From Filobasidium wieringae (lineage: Eukaryota; Basidiomycota; Tremellomycetes; Filobasidiales; Filobasidiaceae), in contig BCIV01000005.1 in assembly GCA_001600055.1 (NCBI GenBank), positions 826,228-890,227 of the forward strand: DNA of 64,000 bases. Direction: 5' to 3'. How positions within the stretch are numbered: the first letter of the stretch is position 1; each line of letters begins with the position of its first letter. The position numbers and the translations under genes were made by a program. Shown here piece by piece: positions 35,248 through 46,063 of this stretch. The notes under the pieces are model-generated. The model was not told where the DNA came from and ran no database searches. It worked only from the letters and a program-made list of their open reading frames with translations.

Positions 35248-35671
35248 ATGAATACGAAACTTCCTCTGTCGCAAATTACCCTTCAACCCCCTCAACAAGG
35301 TCGACCTTATATACAACCAACCAGACCCAACCTACTGAAACTTCCTCGCTTCGCTCTTCGATGGCGTAGGCCCAACCCTGGATTTGGGTCAGTTCGGTAA
35401 CGGCATATGCAGCAGCTCCAACGAATTCCCCGCCTACGTCAGAGCGCTAGACCGGGCCGCCGCGTGCACGATCACGCACGGACACAAGCAGGCAGAGGCC
35501 CCGCGGGTTCCAGCGAATGTGATCATGAGACACGAGAGGATTGTTTGGGCGAACGCTTGGACGGGACCATCGATGATCGGTGAGACGATAAGGAATAGGG
35601 GTGATGACCCTGCGTTTGAGGTCGATCCGAAGATATCCGAAGCCTGGATCGCGCGATTGATGCTAGATTAG
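35248..35671 (+). CDS. Small hypothetical protein, tentative two-exon model
   Basis: Exon 1 35248-35299 and exon 2 35370-35671 would code 117 residues starting MNTKLPLSQITLQPPQQG. The second exon is open for 100 codons (FPAYVRALDRAAAC, HERIVWANAWTGPSMIGETI) but lacks its own early ATG, so it needs an upstream exon. The donor is a weak gtcgac. The gene would start only about 100 bases from the minus-strand small gene, so both models may not be right. No domain is recognised. Confidence 0.35.
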
Positions 35672-36473
35672 CGGTATCGCCACCACCTGAGTCGATTAGA
35701 CAGTCATCAGGATGCATGGGTGTGATCGATGTGGGAGGTAGGTGGTGATCACTTGCTCATTTGTCCGTCGTTCAGGTTAACTACCTCTGCTTAGTATGTT
35801 CCGCACGGACAATATGCACCAGTCGACAGAGATCGCTCAGGTGATCCAGTCTGACCGTTTCACGGACGTAAGCAAGCACAGGCGTGCACATACCTCGAGG
35901 CTTAGAGAACGAGAAAGTCATGTCATATGATCGTGCTTAGAGTTGAACAAGTAGTGGCGATTAGAAGATACGCTCATGCAGAAAAACTCCCGTTGTGAAT
36001 AACTGGCCATGGTAGCTGGTAGACGCTTTCACATGACTCGGAAAGATAGAGCGGATCATTTATCGCAAGATGGCCTGCTGCCAAGGCCGGTGAGATTTGA
36101 GGTCGTCAGCTGTTCTCTAGGATCCCCAGGCGGTGAGTACCTCGATGAAACGCTGGATCGATTCCTCAGAGCTCAAATCGCATATCCATCTTTCTCTCGC
36201 GCTTCTTTTCGGTATCTCCGACTCGCGCGTCTCCTCAATCTCGATGATCCTTCCTGCTCTGCGCTTAGCGGCCGCTCGTTACTCAGCTTTGCCAGCCTGC
36301 GCTTCTCCCTCGTCCTCCCATCTCACCGCTCAGCCAGAATCACGGCACCTCTCCCTGCCTGGCCCTCTGCAGGTCCAAATCAAGGAAGACAGGAAGAAGA
36401 TCAACGTCCACGCACACGGGCTACCTCAAGTCTTTCTTCACCCATCCAAAAGACCGGCAAATCGACCTTCAAG
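35672..36473. other. Intergenic and uL24 gene leader
   Basis: Contains the promoter and pyrimidine-rich 5' leader of the ribosomal protein gene. Longer open frames running through 36009-36645 overlap its first exon and intron and are not believed. Confidence 0.5.
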
Positions 36474-37616
36474 ATGTCCAGTATGTGTCACTTCAGCTCG
36501 GATCAAGCCTGGGGAGCGGGTGGTAGAAGCGGAAGGGATTAGGGATAGCGAGATAAGGGGGATTGCGGTTCTAGGTTTATGGGTCATCAGGTTCGGGGTA
36601 TCCAATAGGAGGAGGAAGATTTCCCGCAAAACAGGACGAAGATAGACCGGAAACGCTACAAAGCAAGGACGAGCAGGAAGAAGTTATTAGGTTAGGAATA
36701 CCATCAAGCGACTATTGAGCTGTCATTCGGATTAGACGATAGATGAAGCACCAAGACATACGAAATACCGTTCAATTGGATGGGGATCGTTTTTCGCTGG
36801 CGAATGAATGGAGAAAATAGCCTTATCTTCTTCTCGGGGATCAGCACAACTATAACAAAATCGCTCGCACCTATACCCCGAACCTAAAACCTCGAACCCA
36901 ACCCCCCTTCTCTCTCTCCCCCTTTCCTACATCCCCTTCGACACCTCTCCCCACAGATTCATCGTTATCCACCGAACCATAGCTTATTCCCGTTACTTTT
37001 CGCCCGAACAGCCATCGCTCACGACCGCCGCAAGTCCCGAAAGGCGCACTTCTCCGCCCCTTCTTCGGTCAAGAGGAAGATCATGAGCTCTTCCTTGAAC
37101 AAGGAGTTGAGGGAGAAGCACTCTGTGAGTACCGTTCGAGGACGGTGGGAAGTCGTGCGAGGTGCCGGAAGCTCGAGGTGGAAGCTGGAAGAAACCGCAC
37201 GGCTTTCTACTGGATCAAAAGGACATCTAGAATGAAAGCTTATGATATCGTTGACTTGTGACTCAGGTCCGATCTATGCCCATCCGAAAGGACGACGAGG
37301 TTCTCATCGTCAGGGGTAAGGACAAGGGCAAGGAGGGCAAGGTCGTCCAGGTGAGCTACCATGTACAGCAACCTGATAGTCGACAGTCTTATTGATATCA
37401 ACGTTTTTCTCCTAGGTCTACCGTAAGAAGTGGGTCATCCACGTCGAGCGTGTCACCAAGGACAAGACCAACGGTGCCACCGTTCAGATCGGTATCCACC
37501 CTTCCAACGTCGTCATCACCAACTTGAAGCTCGATGCCGACAGGAAGGCCATCTTGGAGAGGAAGTCTGTTGGCAAGAAGGCTGCCACCGGTGGAGACGT
37601 TGAGATGAGCTCGTAA
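36474..37616 (+). CDS. 60S ribosomal protein L26 (uL24)
   Basis: Exons 36474-36480, 37012-37124, 37267-37350 and 37416-37616 code 134 residues. The first exon is only ATG-TCC-A, followed by a 530-nt intron. Joining gives [20 protein letters not shown], the expected uL24 start. The KOW motif is in [20 protein letters not shown], followed by [18 protein letters not shown] and [15 protein letters not shown]. uL24 binds 25S rRNA near the exit-tunnel side of the large subunit. Long first introns right after the start codon are common in fungal ribosomal protein genes. The C-terminus (GDVEMSS) is variable in the family. Confidence 0.96.
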
Positions 37617-38654
37617 TTGTTCTCTTATGAGATTTTATGACGATCATTTTATGGGACGAATATAACTGAATTAGGCCTAGCCATCATTTCAATTGACGGT
37701 CTGTCGTGTTGGATCAAACTGGCTTGCAGAACTCCGATCTCGTATGCCTTGTCTGTCCTCTTTTCATGCCGTTTATCGACAAGGCTGTCGCTTATGGCAC
37801 ACCTCAGTCGTTATGAACGATTTCTCATCTCGCTCTCCGAAGCATGTTTTGATAAGCAGCAAATAAAATCCTGAAACGCACGAGCAACTACCTAGGCAGT
37901 CGTACTCATCGACCCCTGGGTCATCCTGTCCTTGCATTGCATCTGATATTGGCCTTTCTGTTGACCTATCGCTGTCATCCCTTAACACGGCGTTTCAGAT
38001 CATCGTGGTTGACCTACAAATAAAATTGAGCTTGAGCTTATCCCTTGAACCTTGGTGGAACCGCTCGATCCAGATCTGCCTTCTGTCTTTCTCCAAACAC
38101 TCGTTATTGTTCTAGCTGGTGATTGCTGCTCCACTCTCTTGGACTCTAGTCGGTCGAGTTGTCGCGTGGATCTTGCCCTCAAGGAGCTTGGAGACCTGAC
38201 TCACCTCTCGCCAGGACCAAGGTCCTGATCCGTGCCTCAGTCACGACAACGATTAGGATGTCGACATTGCCATGGGGGCCTTCTGTTGCACAGCCTCAAA
38301 GTTTTGAAGGTCGCAAAGATTCTTGAATCCACCTTCTCCGCACATTCTTTTCCCTTCAAATCACGCTTGAATTCGGAGGATAGCATGCACTGGCATATGT
38401 CGCTTGTCTGAAACAGGGAAAAGACCCTTTTGTTTGTGATATAGGAAGCGACCAGCTTCAGTATTGGCAAGGTTCCGGTGATCCCGGTGTTGGTGATCAC
38501 AGTGATCATTGAAGACACCGCCACTAATTGAGGATCGCCGGGGCGATCGCTTCGCCGATCATTCCTGACGATGACAAGCTGAATCACAAGACAGACGAAA
38601 TCCTGCTTTCATCCCATCTATGCGCGGGAAAAGATCCATTGTACAATTTGATAG
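37617..38654. other. Intergenic
   Basis: About 1 kb without a supported gene. It may hold the missing 5' exon(s) of the coding-looking exons to the right; a possible tiny exon MSL near 38400-38408 is not convincing. Confidence 0.4.
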
Positions 38655-39036
38655 ATACAATTTCTTAGACTACATCGAGAGTATGGCTACGCCTCATCGC
38701 CACGTGAAACACTATCGGAGACCAACAGCGATGACCATCCGCCCATTTTGTTCTCGAATAACCTCGCTGTGAGCCTATCACTGGCGCCACTCAGACAGGC
38801 TTTGCATTTTCACGAGATGTTGGCCCGTCATAAGGAGGCAGCAGCCGCTAGTTCTGCTACGTCTAAAACAAAGGTGAACGTGGGAGAAGAAATTTGTACT
38901 GAACAGGATAAGTAGCGTTTAGACAAGGAGGTATGGAACGATAGCAAACAAGCCGGGGAGTCAACCAGACAGGTACGGGTTGAATGGCCAGGAAGAGCGA
39001 GATGCTGGTGATCGACACGGATACAACAATGACTGA
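38655..39036 (+). CDS. Two coding-looking exons of an unrecognised gene (5' end undefined)
   Basis: Exon 38655-38873 follows an acceptor (tttgatag) and is open for 73 codons. A 49-nt intron (gtgaac ... tttag, with a gtactgaac branch-like site) leads in phase to 38923-39036, which ends at TGA. The protein reads FLRLHREYGYASSPRETL, SETNSDDHPPILFSNNLAV, SLSLAPLRQALHFHEMLARH, then an Ala/Ser/Lys linker and a polar tail ending RHGYNND. Composition and the paired splice sites look like a real gene, but no start exon was identified and no family is recognised. Confidence 0.38.
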
Positions 39037-39643
39037 GACTCCGCCAAACTGGTCTTACCTGAACCTGTTCGGAATTGGACGCTTGCTAAAGCTGATTGGA
39101 TGGCAGAACGTTTATCAGGAACTAAGAACCAGTATCTGGGTAGATTGAACAAGACCAACGTATTTGGAGTGGAGTATCAATCCAGCCGAACAGGAAGACC
39201 GGAGAAGAGCATCGCACGATAGCTGCTGGTGCCCAGATGCTTGTCGGGTTCAGATCGCCCCGTCTCTCGACGGTCGTGACGATCGAACGGATGCTCGATA
39301 AGCGTAAGGCTCGATGCGGTGCGAAGTATAGATATGCTCAATTGGTTTGAGATCAAGGCTTTCGAGTCTGTCCTACACAAGACTGAATCGACCTTGTCCT
39401 TATCTTTACAGTAAAGTCGGACGGTGTTTAGCGTTGAGGTAGACTGTCAATCAACTTCGCGGAACTACGCGGTAATCGGTATGAAGATGGACCGTCATTC
39501 TTGCTTCCGGGCGTTCGAAGTGGTTTGAGCGTTTTGATCGATATAACCACTCACTCGAGTTGCGTGTTGCGACTTGATACTTGCTTGACATCGCTTGACA
39601 AATCCTGCTACAACCGTACCGTTATACAGACCTCCTTGAAACT
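39037..39643. other. Intergenic
   Basis: No supported gene; promoter of the SDR gene at the right end. Confidence 0.5.
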
Positions 39644-40693
39644 ATGTCAAAGTTACTACTAAACAAAATCGTCGTGATTACCGGAAGTTCTCAAGGTATC
39701 GGTCGAGCTACAGCGATCGGTAAGTATTACGTGACATCCCTGTATAAAAGCGATTCGAGCTAAGCTAGTCCTACTCTAGCTGCTGCAAATCATGGTGCAG
39801 ATTTGGTCCTGCATCATTTGGGGAAGCAAACGGAAAAGGACGTGAATGTTGTGAGGGAAGCGGTCGAAGCCGCAGGACGGAGAGCTATCGTCGTTCCGGG
39901 AGATATCTCGCAAGCGACCACGTCAACTACGGTGAGCGTTAGAAAGACTCAACAAGTTACCAGTCGAACTAAATGATATCGTTGAATCGCTCAATAGATT
40001 GTGGAAGAAGCCGTAAAAGCTTACGGTCGAATCAACACCCTCGTCTCCAACGCCGGTATCTGCCCGTTCCATACCTTCCTCGACATGCCCGACGACCTCT
40101 TCCTCCGAACTCAACAAGTCAATTTCCACGGTTCGTTCTTCATCACCCGAGCGGTTGCCAACCAAATGGCCAAACAAGAGGGAGAACATCGCGGTGGTGC
40201 TATAGTAGCCATCTCCAGTATCTCGGCATTCTTTGGGGGAACTCAGCAGACGCATTATACACCTACTAAAGCGGCGATTAAGAGTTTGATGGAGAGTACC
40301 TCATTGGCATTGGCTCCTTATGGCATCCGATGTAATTCTATTCTTCCTGGTAAGTACCTCTCCTTTCCTAGTCAGATTGTCGAACCTACCTCACTCTTTC
40401 CTGTTCTTTTGGGCAGGAACTATCGAAACTCCAATAAACGAGGAAGACCTTAAAGGTCCTAAACGTAGCATGATGGAAGAACGAATCCCCCTAGGTCGGT
40501 TCGGTCGACCGGAAGATATTGCCCAACCTGTTTGTTTCATGGCTTCTGATATGGCACGATACAGTGAGTCTGCCCTCAAAGAAAAGGTTTCCAGCTATGG
40601 TGTGAGAAGAGAGACTGATCTCTTCTACTCGGTATCGCAGTCACGGGAGCTTCCTTGCTGGTAGACGGAGGAGCTGCAGTCAGTTTGCAATGA
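39644..40693 (+). CDS. Short-chain dehydrogenase/reductase (classical SDR)
   Basis: Five exons (39644-39719, 39780-39931, 39998-40349, 40417-40563, 40641-40693) code 259 residues. The cofactor motif is VVITGSSQGIGRA (TGxxxGIG). The structural NAG motif is in LVSNAGICPF. The catalytic tetrad is visible as AISSISAFFGG with HYTPTKAA (S, Y, K). The end RYITGASLLVDGGAAVS is the usual substrate-side motif. It resembles 3-oxoacyl-ACP-reductase or glucose-dehydrogenase-type SDRs (FabG-like). Residues after the second strand (HHLG) hint at NADP versus NAD choice but do not settle it. The substrate is unknown and the location probably cytosolic. Confidence 0.92.
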
Positions 40694-40998
40694 ACCACAA
40701 TTGTACCCATGAAGCAACTAGAGTCAGACACAGATATCCGCATTGACATTGAGATTGGCACTTTATACTATACAACCGGTTGAAAGGGATCCATGACAAC
40801 TAAACTGAATCGAATTGAGCGTTCGGGCTGACACATCTACCTGTTGGGCAAGGGGATACACTTCTCATGGTGAAGAAGGAAAAGGTGGTGGTAGCGGAAG
40901 GGGAGACAAGAAGAGCCTTGAAATTTCGTGGGTGTGGTATCGTTGAGAACCTGGTACATAGAAATAGTGGGGAGAAGAGCGGAGTAAAGGGGACCATG
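40694..40998. other. Short convergent intergenic region
   Basis: Between two converging genes; nothing seen beyond 3' flanks. Confidence 0.5.
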
Positions 40999-42637
40999 TC
41001 ACTTGTGTCGGATCAAAGTCAAAAACTATCGCAGACAACGACGTCTCAGTCTCCTTCACTTCCCCCAAAAGTCATGCTTAGACCCAAGAACTCACCTCCT
41101 CCCTCGTCTTGTGCTGAGTCCTGAAACAACCCAGCATGACGCTAGTAACAGTACTGGCACCTGGTTTCTGTACACCCCTACTGGCCATGCACAGATGTTC
41201 GGCTTCCATGACCACCGCAACCCCTCTCGGTCTGATGGCTTCGTTGATCGCGAGAGCGACTTGACGAGTGAGACGTTCTTGTACTTGAAGACGACGTGCG
41301 AACGTTTCGGCTATACGGGCTAGTTTGGAAAGACCAATGACGTATTTGTTAGGGATGTAGGCGATGTGGATCGTTCCGTAGAAGGGGACCATGTCTAAAT
41401 TGCGCGAATGGAGAAAGGTCGTGTCAGTCCATGAGTTATGAGAGAAATGAGAGAAGATGGGACTAACGGTGTTCACACATGGAGAACAACTTGATATCCC
41501 TGACGAGAACCATCTCATCATGATCTTCCTTGAAGATCGCATCGTTACAGATTTCTGCCCGATCGTAATCAACCTATAAGCTCTACGTTTCATTCCGCTT
41601 TCAGCATTCGGACACTCACCACTCAATCTCTCCTCATACCCCTTGGTCATCCACAAAAGCGCCTTGGCATACCTCTCTGGGGTCCTCTCCAATCCCTCCC
41701 TATCCGGATCCTCCCCAATACATTCCAACACGGTCCTAACCGCCCCACTCAGACGCAACAGATTGGCAGACTGCTCTTCCGGAGAAGCGTGTAACCGTTG
41801 ATGAGTCAACTTGGCAGGCCAACCTAGACCTTCCGAGTCGGCTATTTCCGAGGCGGTAAGCGGGTGTTGAGTTTGAGAGTTAGGTTGAGAACGAGATTGG
41901 GAGTGAGATGGGGGGAGGGGGAAACCGTCCTCGTCCATTCCGAGGAGATCGTTGTTTTGCAATTCAGCATCATCGACTTCCTCTTCGTGAGCTGTCTGGC
42001 GGGAAGGTCTGTTTCGGGACGGTCCGGGGAATCCTACCCCGTTCCAACCGCCATATGAAGCTTGTCCTGCAATGGAAGGAGTGTGGGAAGAGAACGGTTG
42101 AGGGATTGAAGGGGATGATAAGCCAGCGATGGGGGTCGAGGCACCTGATCGAGGTCGGAACCCATAACCTTCTAGGGGTTGACGAGGTTTGAGTTCAAAG
42201 GGGTGAGTGGGGATGTGGATATGGTCTGGAGTTTGCCTGCTCGCTCCACCAGGTAAAGGAGCCGCGTTCGAGGAAGAAGAAGAGGAAGGTCGTCTTGGTT
42301 GAAAGGATGGTGCGTTTCTTGAAAGTTTAAACCCATCCGATCCTGATCCACTCGAACGTCTCGACGGAGGATCTCGATGATCAGGTCCCATGTCGATCCT
42401 ATCCAGCGCCTCACTTATTCCAGCTAATTCGCTGTCCCCAGAAGACTGTTGTCGATCTAGATGAACTGGCTTGGGACTGCTCGCAAGGTGATTGGAGGTG
42501 TGAACGGGAGGACTACGCGCGTTCATGCTTGATGAACCTCTTTCCCAAGGAGCAGAGGATGCGGAGAGCGAGTCTAGTCGATTGGCACGAGACGATGGAA
42601 TGGGAATTGACGATGATGATCTGGATGGGGATGTCAT
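40999..42637 (-). CDS. FOL2: GTP cyclohydrolase I with long disordered N-terminus
   Basis: Four exons on the minus strand (42637-41620, 41554-41468, 41394-41096, 41025-40999) code 476 residues. The catalytic domain begins near [20 protein letters not shown] and includes [20 protein letters not shown], the zinc ligands in [40 protein letters not shown] and [14 protein letters not shown] with the second zinc cysteine. The final exon supplies FLTLIRHK. The enzyme makes 7,8-dihydroneopterin triphosphate, the first step to folate and tetrahydrobiopterin. The roughly 270-residue Ser/Pro-rich extension is absent from yeast Fol2 (243 residues). Both internal introns happen to lack stops in the reading direction, so an unspliced frame looks plausible but would destroy the CEHH zinc site. 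Confidence 0.94.
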
Positions 42638-43098
42638 TTTTACGTTGCTGGATACGAATTGCTCCAGGTCGACGATTCAAAGTGGCCAGGTTGAGTGTAT
42701 TTTCTATTGGAGGTTCCCCACCCTTTTACACCGGTTTCACGCTTGTACGGCATCTGACGAATCCTAAATTGGTAATCCGCGGGTTTGTCGAAAGCGATCG
42801 ACTGGTGGTCATCACGTGACGATCTCATCGTTCACGCCAATATCCACCTGGAAGGGTGAGTCCTTCGTTTGACCTCACGCGCGTTCGGAGTTTGGCGCTT
42901 CTTGTTGTCACGCAGAAGCGCCCTGCCTCGCATCCTCGCTCTCTCGCTCTCGCACTCCTCTCTCACGGTTTCCTGCGTAGCGGCAGACCCTCTCTCGAAG
43001 ATCGCCATCCCAACCTCGTCCATCTTGATCACTTCAAACGCACCGCTCTTTTTTTCTTTTCTCACCTCGGTCAACAAGAAGATTATCGACATCTCAAA
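42638..43098. promoter_or_regulatory. Divergent promoter region between GTP cyclohydrolase and eL43 genes
   Basis: About 460 bases between opposing start codons. A pyrimidine-rich stretch precedes the ribosomal protein start. No TATA box is evident. Confidence 0.5.
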
Positions 43099-43854
<756 letters not shown>

Positions 43855-44821
43855 ACACCCTCCCCTCCTCGCTTCTTCAACTCACTTCCGATTCTTCCTC
43901 TTACGACCTTGGACAATTTTTTTTCTCTTTGGGGATGAGAAACTCTGTGTCGATGGGGTCGGACATCGTCTTGTATGATTTAGAGTACGGACGGTCATGA
44001 TCTTTATCTATACGAGTGGATGTCTTCTTCGTTTACTGGGCGGGTCTCGCTCAGCGTTTGGCACGTTCAGGATTGACGCATGGGGAGAATGGATCTGATT
44101 GCCCTTAAGTCTCTATGCCACCTTCTCGACCTCTGCATGTGTGCTTCATCATACATCCCTCATCAAGGCAATCTCTCGCTTCAGCAGTACTGCATATGAA
44201 CTCTCCTTGATTCGATCACCCTTCGTAGACATGATCGCAAGCGACAGTAAGGAATCCACAGGTTATTCTTTGCAAAATCCTAAAACTGAGCCGCGGATTC
44301 CACCTTCGTTCTACTTGAGCTGATAGTTGTTCGATTGTAGCTTAGCTCTTGATTTATGTATGAGTGATCCGGTGGAACACGCTTGATCTATAGTCTACCT
44401 AGAGTGAGGGAACAGCGTGTTTCAGAACGGGCAAGACGAAGATACGTCACGCGTAGTCGAAAAAGCGCGCCTAAAATTCCTTAAAAATCAAATTATGATC
44501 AGTTATTAGAAAAACTGGTTACGCACGGTCACAATTCGCATCCGAACTCAGATTTGGTAGCGTTTGCAAGCGAAACGCGCGACAAAACGCGGCAAAAAAA
44601 CCCATATGCGTAAACGCCCGTAACCAACTGGGCTATTGGTTACCAATTAGATACTACGCGCGGTACATATATATCATACACACTCCACCTAACAACCGAC
44701 ACACCCCCTTTAGTTTTACCTTTCAAAAGTCCTAGCTCTGCACAACGATTTTTACGCTTTCCTACTCCCAATCATCCGGTAAAAAAGACCATACTGTTCA
44801 TAACCTCTTGTGTAGACCATA
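43855..44821. other. Intergenic region carrying repeat copy A
   Basis: Nearly 1 kb. The first 550 bases show nothing convincing. From 44425 it contains the dispersed element annotated separately, then an AT-rich stretch (acatatatatcata near 44665) just upstream of the DUF3140 gene. Confidence 0.5.
44425..44665 (+). repeat. Dispersed element, copy A
   Basis: This sequence aligns by eye with 57851-58175. Shared blocks are gaacgggcaaracgaa followed by gtcacgc; then aaaarcgcgcctwaaattc with A/T-rich continuation into gaaaaactggtt (copy B: gaaaaaaacggtt); then cgcccg ... ccaactg ... attgg. In copy A the last block is a perfect hairpin, with GTAACCAA (about 44618-44625) and TTGGTTAC (about 44634-44641) around an 8-base loop. 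No coding capacity, long terminal inverted repeats or target duplications were made out. It could be a decayed transposon, MITE or solo LTR, or a shared regulatory module. Confidence 0.5.
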
Positions 44822-45801
44822 ATGACTAAGCCTGACGAGCAAGTGATCGAGGAATTCAACCGTCCGTCTTTAGTCCCCTCTGAGTGTCGTGTTACACCCA
44901 CCATATTGACCCTTCTCATATCACAGAGTATGTCAATCTCAGTGCCAAAGTAAGCATTGCACCCCAATCACCCTGCACTACCTGACTTCCCTCGCTGATA
45001 ACGTTTCCTGGAATATAAAGGAACTAGAGGAATGGCTCGAGTCCAACACATCTAAAGAGTCCGGCTGGCACGCCGAGGGGGAAGAAGGTGGAGAGACCGT
45101 AGGGCACGACAGCGGGAGGAAGATCGTGGAGATTCTGAAGAGCAATCCTGATAAGGTGAGTCTTCAAACCTGGGATGCATGGAAGGCACGCAGGTATTTG
45201 CGTTGGCATAGATAGCAACGAGTCAGATACTCCTTGATGCTTCTGTTCCACCCAAGCTACAAACTACGAGCATTACACTGATACCTACTTTTCCCCGTCC
45301 ATCTAGGATCCTAAGAAATACACCTCCGACCAGATCGCTCATATGCGTAAAGTCACTTCCTACCACGCGCGTCACCGAGCACAAGAAAGTAACTTGATCG
45401 AAGGCAAGACGGACGAGGAGGTCAAGGAGACTAAAAGTTGGAGAAGCTTGATGAACTGGGGTGGCGATCTGCTGAGGGCTGAGGGAAGAGGTGGCGCAGA
45501 AGAGGATAAGGGGAAACGACAGGAGAAGGGCAAGGGGAAAGCGAAGGAGACTGAGGAGGACGAGGAGGACGAGAACAAGGACGACGATGAGGAGGAAGAG
45601 ACTGATAACGCAGAAATAGTAACGGGAAAACGGAAGCGAATCCCCAAAAAGGTCGAACAGCCTGAAGAGGAAGATGACTACGAATCCGAAGAAGACGAGG
45701 ACTTCGACCCTGAGGGCGACGACGAAGACAACGATGAGAGTGACGAAAGTGACAGTGCAGAGGAGGAAGATCCTCATGTAAACAAGAAGAAGAAGACATG
45801 A
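44822..45801 (+). CDS. DUF3140 domain protein with acidic C-terminal tail
   Basis: Four exons (44822-44861, 44927-44949, 45021-45155, 45307-45801) code 230 residues. The conserved DUF3140 segment reads QVIEEFNQYVNLSAKELEEW, GHDSGRKIVEILKSNPDK, DQIAHMRKVTSYHARHRAQE and SWRSLMNWGGDLLRAEG, matching proteins of bacteria and fungi of unknown, possibly DNA-binding function. After about residue 125 the chain is highly charged: Lys/Glu blocks, a KRKRIPKK basic patch that could be a nuclear signal, and long Glu/Asp runs ending in KKKKT. The acidic tail suggests a chromatin or histone-binding role (inference). Exon 2 is 23 nt; its donor context gtccgt before it is unusual, but the phase and motif fit. 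Confidence 0.83.
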
Positions 45802-46063
45802 AAGTCAAATAATCGTACTGTAATTACTGTAACAGATCAATTGCAAGGAGTGTACTACCAATGGCCAATCACGTGACCAATTCTCTGAGTGGGAATGCTG
45901 TGAATAGATTGTTTACACTTGATGATGAAACGGGGTTCCCATGTGCTGCGAACGGGCTCTACGCATTTTCCATCTTCGCATACCCGATACCTAGACCTCT
46001 CTGTTAATATAATACCTATACCCTACACTCAGTCGAATCTATACCCTTTCGCAATCACTCAAG

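Noticed and set aside
36009..36645. Two overlapping open frames before the uL24 gene
   Set aside because: They run through the leader, first exon and first intron of uL24; no domain recognised.
41078..42637. Single uninterrupted 519-residue frame for GTP cyclohydrolase
   Set aside because: Reads through two introns by chance and destroys the CEHH zinc site; the spliced model restores it.
45223..45808. Minus-strand frames rich in Leu/Val/Ser
   Set aside because: Shadow of the acidic tail coding of the DUF3140 gene.
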